Shown: positions 15,555 through 24,841 of the stretch, one piece after another
Layout of the letters: the number at the start of each line of letters is the position of its first letter
How positions within the stretch are numbered: position 1 is the first letter of the stretch
DNA from: Petrimonas sulfuriphila
Lineage (GTDB): Bacteria > Bacteroidota > Bacteroidia > Bacteroidales > Dysgonomonadaceae
Direction of reading: 5' to 3'
DNA length: 64,000 bases
NCBI GenBank assembly: GCA_038561985.1
Contig: CP073276.1
Span: forward strand, 2,728,001 to 2,792,000
Notes under the pieces: model-generated
What the model saw: only the letters and a program-made list of their open reading frames with translations
What the model was told of the DNA's origin: nothing
Database searches by the model: none
Program-made: the position numbers and the translations under genes

Positions 15555-16049
15555 TTAGTTTTTTATTTTGAACGTGAACGTCTTTTGAGAGAAATAGCTG
15601 AAGATCGTACAAATCAGCGTCACCACCATTTTCGAGGGTGTGGGGTAGAGGTGCAGCACCTCTACCAGTAGCTTTAATCCGAAATAATTGATCAGCAGGT
15701 TCACTCCCACAACAGCCATATAGCGGACGAGCTGTTCCTTGCCCCGCAAATCGGAAGAGGTGAATGTGACGTATTTTTGAAGCAGAAATCCCGAGAACAG
15801 GGTGACCGGAAACGTGATGAGCAGAGCCGCGATGTGCGGGCTGATGGTCACAAACCCGAGCGGAACAAACTGCTTTTGTATGACGTAGTTGTAGACAACG
15901 AAATAGAGCAGCCAGTCGAAACCTACATTGGCGGCACCACTGACGCCATAGCGGAAAAACTGCCGGCTGAAATAGCGCTTGAACGGCGGATAAAAGAAGT
16001 CAATGAGATCGCCGATAAGTTTTCCCGTAAGCACTAAAATTCTTCTCAT
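15555..16049 (-). CDS. GtrA family membrane protein
   Basis: The 164-residue product has four membrane segments and the GtrA signature: FFRYGVSGAANVGFDWLLYF near residue 31, then AALLITFPVTLFSGFLLQKYVTF, and a terminal SYFSQKTFTFK. GtrA-like proteins flip undecaprenyl- or polyprenyl-linked sugars across the inner membrane for O-antigen or cell-wall modification, though most are uncharacterised. It is the last gene of the proS-menA-gtrA run, 15 bases after menA. It may be translated from the same transcript; a specific glycosyltransferase partner is not nearby. Confidence 0.85.
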   Translation of the reverse strand: MRRILVLTGKLIGDLIDFFYPPFKRYFSRQFFRYGVSGAANVGFDWLLYFVVYNYVIQKQFVPLGFVTISPHIAALLITFPVTLFSGFLLQKYVTFTSSDLRGKEQLVRYMAVVGVNLLINYFGLKLLVEVLHLYPTPSKMVVTLICTIFSYFSQKTFTFKIKN

Positions 16050-16064
16050 TCCTTTTCAGACGGT

Positions 16065-16970
16065 TTAAATATTGATGCAGATGCTGAAAACAACGGCTAA
16101 CAGAAAACCTGACATCGAGGTAAGCTTAAGGTAGGGATCCAGCTCGCGGCCTGTTTTCTTGTGAACTTGCGTTAAGAGGTAGAACTGGTAAAGAAAAACA
16201 GCCACATAGAGAAACCGGTATCCGGGCAATGCTGCAAACATAAAACTGTACTGCAAAAAGCAGGTAAACATTCCAAAAGTGAGCAAGGTATGGTAGATCT
16301 TGGCGTTTTTTAAGCCCAACCTCAATGCAAAGGTGATTTTTCCCGATGCCTTGTCGTTATCCATGTCGCGCATGTTGTTGATGTTGAGTACCATCGTGCT
16401 TATGAAGCCCAAGCCTACAGCTGGCAAGACAGGCTGAAACCCGATGGAGTGGGTGTGCAGGAAATAGGTTCCGACAACCGCTACAGGGCCAAAAAACAAA
16501 AAAGCAAAAAAATCACCCAACCCCACGTAGCCATAAGCGTACTTGCCGATGGTGTAGAACAGGGCCGACAGGATACAGACCAACCCGATGCCCAGCAGTA
16601 CGAAAACGGACGGTTGGGTATAACTCTCCGCAGCGTCTAAAACCAGCGTAAGCCCGATTGCAGCAACGATAACGATAGCGATCCCGATGGCTGTTTTCAT
16701 CTCCCCGGGAGAAATTTTTCCGCTTTGCACCGCACGGGCAGGACCCTGTCGGTTGCCGGTAACATCGGTACCTTTCAGGTAGTCGCCCAAGTCGTTTGCC
16801 AGGTTCGACAAGATCTGGATGGATACAGCCAGTGCCAGTGCCAATACAAAAGTGATTGCAGAGAATTTTCCTTCCTGCAAGGCAACTCCCGTACCCAGGG
16901 TAACTCCGGCGACAGCCAGAAAGAGTGTGCGAAGCCTGAAAGCCGAGATCCAGTTTTTTAACTTCGCCAT
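16065..16970 (-). CDS. menA: 1,4-dihydroxy-2-naphthoate polyprenyltransferase
   Basis: MenA attaches the polyprenyl chain to 1,4-dihydroxy-2-naphthoate to give demethylmenaquinone, in the inner membrane. The 301-residue protein has about eight hydrophobic segments and the two aspartate motifs of the UbiA superfamily: NLANDLGDYLKGTD (residues 57-70), next to NRQGPARAVQSG, and NINNMRDMDNDKASG (about 196-210), followed by FALRLG. Both are typical of MenA rather than UbiA. Its ATG comes 2 bases after the proS stop, so the two genes are coupled in one operon. The organism thus uses menaquinone for respiration. Confidence 0.92.
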   Translation of the reverse strand: MAKLKNWISAFRLRTLFLAVAGVTLGTGVALQEGKFSAITFVLALALAVSIQILSNLANDLGDYLKGTDVTGNRQGPARAVQSGKISPGEMKTAIGIAIVIVAAIGLTLVLDAAESYTQPSVFVLLGIGLVCILSALFYTIGKYAYGYVGLGDFFAFLFFGPVAVVGTYFLHTHSIGFQPVLPAVGLGFISTMVLNINNMRDMDNDKASGKITFALRLGLKNAKIYHTLLTFGMFTCFLQYSFMFAALPGYRFLYVAVFLYQFYLLTQVHKKTGRELDPYLKLTSMSGFLLAVVFSICINI

Positions 16971-16972
16971 CT

Positions 16973-18454
16973 TTAATATGCCCTTGCGAAAATCACCCGT
17001 TGTGCCGACGGTTTACCGGTAACCATGCATTTCCCGGGTGTTTTATCACCTTCCAACGGGATACAACGGATGGTAGCCTTGGTTTCGTTCTTGATGAGCT
17101 CTTCGGTTTCGGGGGTTCCGTCCCAATGACAGAGTAGAAATCCGCCTTTCTCGATCTCTTCTTTAAATTCTTCGTAGGAGTTTACTTCGCGGGTGGTGGA
17201 GGCGCGGTAATCGAGCGCTTTCTTATAGATGTTTTCCTGAATTTCATCGAGCAGGTTCTTGACGTATTCCTCGATGTTCTCGCAGGAAACGGTCTCTTTG
17301 GTCAGCGTATCGCGGCGGGCAACCTCTATGGTGTTGTTCTCCATATCCCGGCCACCCATGGCCAGACGAACGGGAACACCTTTTAATTCGTATTCGGAAA
17401 ACTTCCACCCCGGTTTCTTGTTGTCGGAGTTATCGTACTTTACGCTTACTCCCAGCGCTTTCAGGCGTGAGACAATACCCGATACCTTTTCGTCTATTTG
17501 AGCCAGTTGTTCGGCATTTTTGTATATAGGAACGATAACAACCTGATAGGGAGCCAGTTTTGGGGGGAGTACCAACCCGTTGTCGTCGCTGTGAGCCATG
17601 ATGAGTGCCCCGATAAGCCGGGTGGAAACACCCCAGGAGGTAGCCCAGACATAGTCGCGTCCGCCGTCCTTATCGGCAAACATTACATCAAACGCTTTGG
17701 CGAAGTTCTGTCCCAGAAAATGCGATGTGCCGGATTGCAGGGCTTTTCCGTCCTGCATCAACGCTTCGATGGTATAGGTGTCTATGGCTCCCGCAAATCG
17801 TTCAGAAGCCGATTTCTTTCCTTTTATCACCGGCAGGGCCATGTACTTTTCGGCAAAATCGGCGTAAACGTTGATCATCTTCTCGGTCTCCTCCACAGCT
17901 TCTTGCTCCGTGGCATGGGCCGTATGCCCTTCCTGCCAGAGAAATTCGGCCGTGCGGAGGAACAGCCGGGTACGCATCTCCCAACGAACCACGTTTGCCC
18001 ATTGGTTGATGAGCAACGGCAGGTCGCGATACGATTGAATCCAGTTTTTATAGGTGCTCCAGATAATGGTTTCGGAGGTGGGGCGGATGATCAGTTCTTC
18101 CTCCAGCTTGGCCTCGGGATCTACCACTACGCCGCTTCCATCGGGAGCGTTCTTCAGCCGGTAATGCGTTACTACGGCACACTCCTTGGCAAAACCTTCC
18201 ACGTGGTCGGCTTCACGGCTGAGAAACGATTTGGGTATAAACAACGGAAAATAGGCATTCACGTGTCCGGTTTCCTTGAACATGTCGTCCAGCTGGCGTT
18301 GCATCTTCTCCCAGATAGCATACCCATACGGTTTTATCACCATACAACCGCGTACGGCTGAGTTTTCCGCCAATTCGGCTTTAATCACCAGGTCGAGGTA
18401 CCATTGCGAATAATCTTCGCTGCGGGAGGTAAGTTCTTTCAATTCCTTTGCCAT
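16973..18454 (-). CDS. proS: Prolyl-tRNA synthetase (archaeal/eukaryote-like type)
   Basis: The enzyme charges tRNA-Pro. At 493 residues it is the short ProS type without the bacterial insertion domain, which Bacteroidetes carry. Class II motifs are visible: motif 2 in [20 protein letters not shown] and motif 3 in [18 protein letters not shown]. The proline-binding TSETIIW and the C-terminal anticodon-binding domain ([10 protein letters not shown]) are present, and the C-terminal zinc-type domain ends in FARAY with the terminal Tyr typical of this type. It is the first gene of the proS-menA-gtrA run and has a TATCTTTG -7 element upstream at 18491-18498. Confidence 0.95.
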   Translation of the reverse strand: MAKELKELTSRSEDYSQWYLDLVIKAELAENSAVRGCMVIKPYGYAIWEKMQRQLDDMFKETGHVNAYFPLFIPKSFLSREADHVEGFAKECAVVTHYRLKNAPDGSGVVVDPEAKLEEELIIRPTSETIIWSTYKNWIQSYRDLPLLINQWANVVRWEMRTRLFLRTAEFLWQEGHTAHATEQEAVEETEKMINVYADFAEKYMALPVIKGKKSASERFAGAIDTYTIEALMQDGKALQSGTSHFLGQNFAKAFDVMFADKDGGRDYVWATSWGVSTRLIGALIMAHSDDNGLVLPPKLAPYQVVIVPIYKNAEQLAQIDEKVSGIVSRLKALGVSVKYDNSDNKKPGWKFSEYELKGVPVRLAMGGRDMENNTIEVARRDTLTKETVSCENIEEYVKNLLDEIQENIYKKALDYRASTTREVNSYEEFKEEIEKGGFLLCHWDGTPETEELIKNETKATIRCIPLEGDKTPGKCMVTGKPSAQRVIFARAY

Positions 18455-18490
18455 ATCTTATATAAAATTCTGAATATTTATTTAAGGGTG

Positions 18491-18498
18491 CAAAGATA
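18491..18498 (-). promoter_or_regulatory. Promoter -7 element of the proS operon
   Basis: TATCTTTG on the minus strand, 37 bases before the ATG. No clear -33. Confidence 0.5.
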
Positions 18499-18558
18499 CG
18501 AATATTCGTAGAAATTTGAAATTAGAAACGGGTATTTCGACTTAAGAAGATCCCGGTT

Positions 18559-19062
18559 CTATCCAAAATTACTTTTTATCTTATCCAGCAGGTTCCCGCA
18601 GGCATCTTCCAGCAAATCCATCACCAGCTCGAAACCGGACGCTCCCCCGTAATAGGGATCGGGAACCTTGTGGTGGTGGGAAAACTTACTGGAGAAATCG
18701 ATCATCCGGTGGATTTTGGCAACATCCTCTTCCGTTTTTGCCAGTTTTTTTACGTTCCTGTAGTTGTCATCATCCATCACAATGATGTAATCGAACCGCT
18801 CAAAATCAGTGCTGACGAACTTCCGCGACCGGGAACAAAAATCGTAGTTGCGCCGTTGTCCGTGCATACGCATCCGGTCATCGGGCAATTCGCCTTCGTG
18901 CCAGCCGGATGTGCCTGCGGAATCTACAAAGATTCTCTCTTCCAGGCGGTTGTCGGCAACCATTTTCTTGAGAATCCCTTCAGCAGCCGGAGAACGGCAA
19001 ATGTTTCCGAGACAAACAAAGAGAACGTTGACTTGTTGATTCTTGGCAGGAGGAATTTGCAT
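18559..19062 (-). CDS. Low-molecular-weight protein tyrosine phosphatase
   Basis: The 167-residue protein has the P-loop CLGNICRS (C17-R23, the C-x5-R signature) at its start and the late DPYYGG segment with the general acid aspartate, as in arsenate reductase-like/LMW-PTP proteins. It removes phosphate from tyrosine residues in the cytoplasm; in bacteria this is often linked to capsule export, but no capsule genes are near. The length is normal, with about ten extra residues at the N-terminus. It is transcribed alone from a promoter that overlaps the divergent promoter of the DUF454 gene. Confidence 0.9.
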   Translation of the reverse strand: MQIPPAKNQQVNVLFVCLGNICRSPAAEGILKKMVADNRLEERIFVDSAGTSGWHEGELPDDRMRMHGQRRNYDFCSRSRKFVSTDFERFDYIIVMDDDNYRNVKKLAKTEEDVAKIHRMIDFSSKFSHHHKVPDPYYGGASGFELVMDLLEDACGNLLDKIKSNFG

Positions 19063-19095
19063 AACGCTAATCGATTATAATCTAAAACAATGCGG

Positions 19096-19103
19096 CAAAG
19101 ATA
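19096..19103 (-). promoter_or_regulatory. Promoter -7 element of the phosphatase gene
   Basis: TATCTTTG on the minus strand, 33 bases before the ATG at 19062. Confidence 0.5.
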
Positions 19104-19114
19104 ACATTTTTATT

Positions 19115-19122
19115 TATATTTG
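19115..19122 (+). promoter_or_regulatory. Promoter -7 element of the DUF454 gene
   Basis: TATATTTG on the plus strand, 26 bases before the ATG at 19149. It overlaps the divergent promoter of the phosphatase gene, so the two may interfere. Confidence 0.5.
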
Positions 19123-19148
19123 CAGCCTTAAACCATTTTTGTGTCGGA

Positions 19149-19622
19149 ATGAACATACCGGAAGAGAGAAAATCGCAGCCCATTTCCAAAGAGATTACCG
19201 TTGTTGAAGCTAAAAAAGAATTGGAGAAGAACAGGAGTAAAAGAATCCTGTTCGCCACAGGAGGTTCTTTTGCCCTGGTTTTAGCCGTGTTGGGCGTTTT
19301 CGTTCCCGGCATACCCTGTACCCCTTTCGCACTATTGTCTGCCGCCCTTTTTGCAAAAAGTTCCGAAAAGCTGTATAACTGGTTGCTGAGTAACAGGATA
19401 CTGGGGCCCCGCATTAAAAACTACCAGCGCCGGAAAGGTATTTCGAAAGGCGGAAAAGTGAAGGTAATCATTTTGATGGTGACGATGGTGTTGGTCTCTT
19501 CTTTCCTGATAATAAATGTGCCGGCCATAAGGATCGTAATTCTCTTGTCGGGCCTTGTCGGAGCGATTGTGGTGTGGTTCTTTGTTCCCGAAGGGAGAGA
19601 CTATACCGAAGAGGAGGGCTAG
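19149..19622 (+). CDS. DUF454 (YbaN family) inner-membrane protein
   Basis: The 157-residue protein has a charged N-terminal tail of about 30 residues, then the DUF454 signature GVFVPGIPCTPFALLSAALFAK (about residues 52-73, shown by the LPTTPF-like GIPCTPF) and SNRILGPRIKNYQRRKGISK, with three hydrophobic segments. Family members such as E. coli YbaN sit in the inner membrane and have no known function. Its stop codon TAG shares the four bases CTAG at 19619-19622 with the stop codon of the convergent HD gene. Family assignment is firm; function unknown. Confidence 0.85.
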   Translation: MNIPEERKSQPISKEITVVEAKKELEKNRSKRILFATGGSFALVLAVLGVFVPGIPCTPFALLSAALFAKSSEKLYNWLLSNRILGPRIKNYQRRKGISKGGKVKVIILMVTMVLVSSFLIINVPAIRIVILLSGLVGAIVVWFFVPEGRDYTEEEG

Positions 19623-20842
19623 TCCCTCAGGTACGCGAAGTAATACTTCTCCACCTTTTTCGATAACAACTCGATGTTGAACATATCGGATGCGGTGGAG
19701 ATGTCTTTTATGGAGCCGTCGCGATAGAGGATCTTGATGCTTTCGTCGTACTTGTTGTACATGTCGGTAGCCAGCGAATCGGCAGAAACAAAATAGGCAG
19801 CCTCGCTTTCCGAGATTCCGTATTTACGGGTAAATTTTTCGATAAATTCTTGCTTCTTTTCTGTCGGGTGAGGTTCATTGGTAATCTGGATCTTGAACAG
19901 CTTCCTGTTGACCATTCCGTGGCTCAGCAAGGATAAGACCTTGTCGGAATGAGACTTCCATACCTTTAACGATGTCCAGATATCGTTGTCGTCCAGGTTC
20001 GTGAAATGTTCCAGCACTTCCGGGCTTTCCCGGAAATCTTTCAACGTGATGTCGTTTTTTAGGAAGAATGCCAGCGAGGGCGATGCAAAGAGGTCTTCGC
20101 CGTTTCGCGACAGGTACTTGGCCCGGTTGATGGTGTTTGTCAACATTTTCTCCGAGGCCACCGCCGTTTTGTGCAGGTAGACCTGCCAATACATAAACCG
20201 GCGTGACATCAGGAAGTTCTCTATCGAATAAATCCCTTTCGACTCAACCACCAGCTTGTCGTCAATCACATCGAGCATCTTCATGATGCGTGCCGCACCG
20301 ATACCCCCTTCGCTGACACCCGTAAAAAAACTGTCGCGCTGCAGGTAGTCCAGTCGGTCGACATCCAGCTGCCCACTTACCAGCTCGTGTAAAAACCGCT
20401 TGGGGTACTTGTCCCGAAAAATATCGATGGCCGTCTGGAGTGCACCTTTTTTCTCGTCGTTGATCTGCTGCATCAGCAGCAACGAAACCTCTTCGTGAGG
20501 CACGTTGTTCGCCAGCGTATTCTCCAGCACATGCGAAAAGGGAGTGTGCCCGATATCGTGCATCAGGATGGCAGCCAGCGCTCCGCGGTATTCGTCTTTG
20601 GTGATCTCGTGGCCTTTGTCGCGTAAATTCAGCAAGGCCACGTCCATCAGGTACATGGCGCCAATGGTATGGTGAAACCGGGTATGCTGTGCACCGGGAT
20701 AAACATAGGATGCCATTCCCAGTTGCCGGATCCGGTTCAGCCGCTGCAGGCAGGGATGCTGGATAAGTTCGTAAATAAACTCATCGGGGATATTGACAAA
20801 TCCAAAAACGGGATCGTTGATTATTTTTCGCTTCTGCTGCAT
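19619..20842 (-). CDS. HD superfamily phosphohydrolase
   Basis: The 407-residue protein belongs to the SAMHD1/dGTPase-like HD group. The metal ligands are visible: H in QHTRFHHTIGAMYL (about residues 52-66), the HD pair in AAILMHDIGHTPFSH (about 91-105), and the later D in DVDRLDYLQRDSFFTG. It begins with the usual INDPVFGFVNIPDEF. Relatives hydrolyse nucleotides or act in nucleic-acid metabolism; the substrate is not known. The gene is monocistronic, and its 3' end overlaps that of the DUF454 gene by four bases. Confidence 0.85.
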   Translation of the reverse strand: MQQKRKIINDPVFGFVNIPDEFIYELIQHPCLQRLNRIRQLGMASYVYPGAQHTRFHHTIGAMYLMDVALLNLRDKGHEITKDEYRGALAAILMHDIGHTPFSHVLENTLANNVPHEEVSLLLMQQINDEKKGALQTAIDIFRDKYPKRFLHELVSGQLDVDRLDYLQRDSFFTGVSEGGIGAARIMKMLDVIDDKLVVESKGIYSIENFLMSRRFMYWQVYLHKTAVASEKMLTNTINRAKYLSRNGEDLFASPSLAFFLKNDITLKDFRESPEVLEHFTNLDDNDIWTSLKVWKSHSDKVLSLLSHGMVNRKLFKIQITNEPHPTEKKQEFIEKFTRKYGISESEAAYFVSADSLATDMYNKYDESIKILYRDGSIKDISTASDMFNIELLSKKVEKYYFAYLRD

Positions 20843-20845
20843 ATA

Positions 20846-20890
20846 AAATAAAAAAAGACTGCTGGCTTTCTTCCAACAGTCTGATTTTTA
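20846..20890 (-). terminator. Terminator of tRNA-Gln
   Basis: GACTGCTGG (20857-20865) pairs with CCAACAGTC (20873-20881), one mismatch, with an A-run on the left and T-run on the right of the plus strand, so it can end transcription on either strand. It follows the tRNA gene in its reading direction and precedes the HD gene. Confidence 0.75.
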
Positions 20891-20895
20891 ATTAG

Positions 20896-20967
20896 TTGTC
20901 TTACCAGGACTCGAACCTGGACAAACAGGACCAGAATCTGTTGTGCTACCATTACACCATAAGACAA
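20896..20967 (-). tRNA. tRNA-Gln (anticodon CUG)
   Basis: The minus strand folds into a full cloverleaf of 72 bases: acceptor TTGTCTT/AAGACAA (7 pairs), D-arm with GTGTAATGGTAGCAC, anticodon loop TTCTGGT with anticodon CTG, and T-arm TCCAGGTTCGAGTCCTGG. The 3' CCA is not encoded. The last pair of the anticodon stem is A-C. The only tRNA for the CAG codon seen in the window. Confidence 0.92.
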
Positions 20968-20977
20968 TTTGTGAGTA

Positions 20978-20985
20978 CAAAAGTA
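20978..20985 (-). promoter_or_regulatory. Promoter -7 element of tRNA-Gln
   Basis: TACTTTTG on the minus strand, 11 bases before the mature 5' end; a second AT-rich run with CAAA lies 15 bases further out, shorter than the usual spacer. Confidence 0.45.
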
Positions 20986-21075
20986 CAAAATTTATTGTAA
21001 CAAAAAATTATTAGGCTGAAACTTTTTGTTTGATTCGTGAATTAAAATTGCTATTTTTACCGAGCAACAACGTTT

Positions 21076-24000
21076 TTACGGGTTAATCCCGGTAGCTTCC
21101 AGAACCACCGTTTTCTCTTTCAGAAATTCCATCAACGTTGCGTAAACAGGATGTTTTTTAAGGATTTGCCGGTTTCCCACCATAAACAGTTGTTGGCGCG
21201 CGCGCGTAAGAGATACGTTCAGTTTTCTGTCTACGGTGCCCTCATCATTCAGGTTACAAAGGAAGTACAGTTGATACGGTTTATTCACACAAAACGAAAT
21301 GATGATCACATCGCGCTGGCTGCCCTGGAAGCGTTCCACCGTATCCACCATGATGTTCTCGTACGCCGGAATGCCTGCTTTCTCCAGTTTGTGCTTGATG
21401 AGTGCTATCTGGTTTCGGTAGGGCGCAATGATTCCGATATTCCGTGGGTCGAAATTCCGCCGGTCGTGCGCATACACGGTGGCAACGGAACGTATGACCT
21501 CAGCCACGATCTCCGCCTCAGGGGTGTTTGTTTTCGATGAGGTACTTTGCGGAGGCAACTGTTCGGTCGAAAAAAATGCGATTCGGCTTTTTGACACATG
21601 CTGTAAAAAGACATTGCCGGTTTCGGGGAAGGATGATCTCCACGGTTGAGCCTGCCACTCCTTTGCGGACAAGAGGGCTTGCGGGTAAAAGTGAGTGGAG
21701 GGGAATGCGGCAATCTGCTCGTGCATCCTGCCCTGGATGGTGAGCTGGGTGTAGGCGTGTGTCCAGTTGTTACCGACGCAGTTGCGCAGCAAGCGTTCGA
21801 AAAGGGAATGGGCACAACTGGTGATCCCTGCTCCGGTAAGTTCCGGCTCGTGAATGGCGGCAACCTGTTTTTTCTGCAAGACAATGGCGGGCAACTGGTG
21901 ATGGTCGCCAATCATGATGAACTTATCGAAACGGGGCAACAACCCTATAATTTGTGGCTCCAGGATCTGTGACGCTTCATCGATAATGGCCACATCGAAC
22001 TTCTTGAGGCTGAAAAGTTCCGGTTTTCCGTTTATGGATGCCAGGGTGGATACAACAATCCGGGTCTTCCGGATCGTTGTCCGCAGCGATTCGCGGTTAC
22101 TGGCTTTTTCGGAGATGTTTTGCAACAACCGGTCCCGATACGCTTCGGCGCACGAAAGTTCGCTTCCCACACGGATGTAGTTGCATGAATTTTCATCCTT
22201 GCAGCCAAATGCGGCATTTATGGCTTCGCAAAGCTCATCCACGGCCCGGTTGGTATAGGCCAATACCAGCATGTTGCCGTTTTCTTTCGCGTAAAACTCT
22301 TCAATCAGCCGGCGGGCAAAAATGGATGTCTTTCCGGTTCCCGGCGGGCCGATAATCAGGAAATAGTCTTCGGCAGCCATCGCTTTCCGGATGATGCTTT
22401 CGGGATAAGGCAACTTGTTTTCAGGGATTGCCGGAGCTTGGGGTGCTCTTAATCCCAACAGTAAATCGCGCTGCTGCTTTTCGGCATTCAGAAAATCAAA
22501 CAGGCTCTTATACATACTATTGTACGATGTGTCGAGCGCGTCATGCTCGATCGCCCAAAGCGGGTTCTCGTTGAAAAACGTGCGGTTTCGTTGCTTGTTC
22601 CGGAAACGGACCTCGACAAATTCCCGCGAGATGGCTGCCAGGGCCCCTTTCAGTATTTGGCGGTTGAGGACGGTGTCTTGTTCATCCTGCCGGGGATAGA
22701 CAATGCAGATCTCTCCCTCACGGAAGTTTACCACATCGTTTCCGGCATGATTTCTCCGGAACACGATTTTCATGTCGTTTCCCGAATCGTCAATCGACTC
22801 GATGGACAAGCCATACAAAACATCCAGTGCTTCTGCACGTTCGGTAAAATCGCTGTTCCACAACGAAGCCACACCGGCGGGTGACTCGTATTCTACGTCT
22901 CCTGTTTTTTGCAGGTACAGTTCCTGCGAAACAAAACGGATGTAGCGGTAAAAGTAGCTCAATTCCATTGGCGTGCATTGTTGCAGTACCGACTTGAATT
23001 GTTCGATCCGTTGCGTGTAGAACGTTGCGGATTTCTGAGCGGTTCCGGTGGTGTCGTAAAGAGCCTGAAACAGTTGCGCAACCGTTTGATTGTTACCGTT
23101 TATGATGGCATGTTCGTTGGCAATAATGAGGTTCCTGACGTTGATGATCTCTTTCTCCAGTTGTTGGAATCCGGCGGCAAAACGGAGGTTTGTACCCGGA
23201 ATGCTTCCGGACGAGTATAAAATGGCTGCTTCCACCCGGCGTGACGGTACATCAAACACACTTTCGGTCATTAGCCGGTAAACGCCGGTCTGTACTTCGT
23301 GGTTAAGCGCAATCTTTCCTGTGTCGTAAGCAGGGTAGGGAAGTTTACCCGATTTGAGCTCTACAATCTCATACGCTTTTTTATTGATGTGCAACAAGTC
23401 CAACCGCCCCTGAAAACCGTATCGTTCACTGAAGAACGACGGTTCGAGCGTACACTGGTGCAGGTTAATTCCTCTCCGTGGAAAATCTTCGGTGATCACT
23501 CGTTTGATGTTCTCAAACTGGGTACGCGCTTTTCGCATGAAATCACGGAAGTCTTCGTCGGTTGCAATATCCCGGCAGCTCGTGTATTCGAAAGGCGACT
23601 GCCGGAACGATTTCAGGAATGTTTCGTCAAAAGAGACCTCATCGGGTTGTTGGGCAAAGATCAGCTCGTCGAGGAAAAAGTTTGCCAGGTTACCCAGCAG
23701 AAGATAGGAACGGTTTTCGGGTGTCTCGAACTTGTTTCTGAAATAGTGCATCGGAGTGACGCAGTAATCGTGAAAGCATTCCGCGATGGCGGAGGCGTCT
23801 ATCAGGTAATCGGGTTCCAATACAATCAGCTTGGGGAGTAAACGGCCGTTTTTGTCTACCGTGAAATCGATCAGGTTGAGCTGCGCCCCTTCCCAAAAAT
23901 GATCGACCGGGCTGCTCAACGCATCGCACCTGACAGTTACCTCCGTTCCCGGATGTTTTTCCGACAGGCACCTGATTTCGGATTTTTCGTTGTCTACCGC

Positions 24001-24411
24001 CTGAACTTGAACGCGTAACGTCCGCTCTTTGCCGATGGGTTGAGGCGAGAGCGTGAGGCCCTCATCCGAATTTGTTTTGTTGCCGGAGAGGAGTTCCAGG
24101 AAATTGATCAGTGCCCTTTCGTGTTGCCGGTATTCGGCCTCTACCAGTTCTTCATTCTTTTCCCGGATCTCTTTCGTACGAACTCGTAAGTGTTGCAGTT
24201 GCCACTCCAACCGGTTGGGAATCCGGTGTTGCTGAGCCAGGAACACCAAGCGCGAGAACAGGTTGGGAAACTGGACGGATTCACCGGACGTTAATTCTCT
24301 CGAAAAGCGCTCTAACAACTTTTTCAGCTCGAAAAGTTTGTCGTTTAAAGCAGACTCCGAAATTGAAACTTCCTGTATATCCGTCAGGTAGGCTGTGTAA
24401 TCAGGCATCAA
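21076..24411 (-). CDS. Dna2-like nuclease-helicase
   Basis: The 1111-residue protein joins a Cas4/RecB-like PD-(D/E)XK domain to a superfamily 1B helicase, as in Dna2. The nuclease part shows GRLDLLHINKKAYEIVELKSGK (about residues 330-355) with D and E-x-K. The helicase part has Walker A GPPGTGKTS (about 688), the DEAS box VAIIDEASQI (about 808), QGRMHEQIAAFP, VDTVERFQGSQRDVIIISF (motif V/VI region) and SLTRARQQLF. The N-terminal 300 residues have an OB-like character, with no clear family. It should act on DNA ends or flaps in repair. Its ATG overlaps the dgkA stop by four bases (ATGA), so the two genes form an operon. No defence genes lie next to it. Confidence 0.82.
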   Translation of the reverse strand: MMPDYTAYLTDIQEVSISESALNDKLFELKKLLERFSRELTSGESVQFPNLFSRLVFLAQQHRIPNRLEWQLQHLRVRTKEIREKNEELVEAEYRQHERALINFLELLSGNKTNSDEGLTLSPQPIGKERTLRVQVQAVDNEKSEIRCLSEKHPGTEVTVRCDALSSPVDHFWEGAQLNLIDFTVDKNGRLLPKLIVLEPDYLIDASAIAECFHDYCVTPMHYFRNKFETPENRSYLLLGNLANFFLDELIFAQQPDEVSFDETFLKSFRQSPFEYTSCRDIATDEDFRDFMRKARTQFENIKRVITEDFPRRGINLHQCTLEPSFFSERYGFQGRLDLLHINKKAYEIVELKSGKLPYPAYDTGKIALNHEVQTGVYRLMTESVFDVPSRRVEAAILYSSGSIPGTNLRFAAGFQQLEKEIINVRNLIIANEHAIINGNNQTVAQLFQALYDTTGTAQKSATFYTQRIEQFKSVLQQCTPMELSYFYRYIRFVSQELYLQKTGDVEYESPAGVASLWNSDFTERAEALDVLYGLSIESIDDSGNDMKIVFRRNHAGNDVVNFREGEICIVYPRQDEQDTVLNRQILKGALAAISREFVEVRFRNKQRNRTFFNENPLWAIEHDALDTSYNSMYKSLFDFLNAEKQQRDLLLGLRAPQAPAIPENKLPYPESIIRKAMAAEDYFLIIGPPGTGKTSIFARRLIEEFYAKENGNMLVLAYTNRAVDELCEAINAAFGCKDENSCNYIRVGSELSCAEAYRDRLLQNISEKASNRESLRTTIRKTRIVVSTLASINGKPELFSLKKFDVAIIDEASQILEPQIIGLLPRFDKFIMIGDHHQLPAIVLQKKQVAAIHEPELTGAGITSCAHSLFERLLRNCVGNNWTHAYTQLTIQGRMHEQIAAFPSTHFYPQALLSAKEWQAQPWRSSFPETGNVFLQHVSKSRIAFFSTEQLPPQSTSSKTNTPEAEIVAEVIRSVATVYAHDRRNFDPRNIGIIAPYRNQIALIKHKLEKAGIPAYENIMVDTVERFQGSQRDVIIISFCVNKPYQLYFLCNLNDEGTVDRKLNVSLTRARQQLFMVGNRQILKKHPVYATLMEFLKEKTVVLEATGINP

Positions 24412-24782
24412 GGTTGAAATAACTCAATAATTTTTGGAAGAAAAACCAAAACCCCTACCGCCAATGCCGCCATGGCAGCCAGCAAAACGCCTGCAGCAGC
24501 CAGGTCCTTCACCTTTTTAATCGTTGCGTTGCGTTCTTTTGAAACAAGGTCGGCAAGCGTTTCTATGGAGGTGTTTACAGCTTCCAGGGCCAAAACCAAT
24601 CCAATAATGACAGTTACTGCCAGCCATTCCGCAGTGGAAATCGAAAACAGGAACCCCATCAGAATGGCTGATATGGCCAGTATCAGGTGAATCACCGCGT
24701 TAGGCGTTTCGCGGAAAAGTGTTGCGACACCTTGAAAAGCGTATTTAAAACTAAGCATTTTTTTTTTGTAAGAACCATTCAT
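24408..24782 (-). CDS. dgkA: Diacylglycerol kinase family protein
   Basis: From the ATG at 24782 (MNGSYKKKMLSFKYAFQG) the product has 124 residues, the usual DgkA length; a longer frame to 24947 has no family-like sequence and would overlap the divergent gene. The family signatures are FKYAFQGVATLFRETPNAVIH (about residues 11-31), the glutamate-rich ALEAVNTSIETLADL (about 75-89) and the DLAAAGVLLAA segment. There are three membrane helices. It phosphorylates diacylglycerol or undecaprenol at the inner membrane. It has a complete promoter at 24842-24872 and is cotranscribed with the Dna2-like gene. Confidence 0.88.
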   Translation of the reverse strand: MNGSYKKKMLSFKYAFQGVATLFRETPNAVIHLILAISAILMGFLFSISTAEWLAVTVIIGLVLALEAVNTSIETLADLVSKERNATIKKVKDLAAAGVLLAAMAALAVGVLVFLPKIIELFQP

Positions 24783-24841
24783 AAACAATTCCTTTTTCAA
24801 ATACATCATCATCCGCGACAAAGCCGGTAACGGTGGTGGGA

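Noticed and set aside
20857..20881. Small RNA gene between HD and tRNA-Gln
   Set aside because: The stem with flanking A and T runs is fully explained as a terminator.
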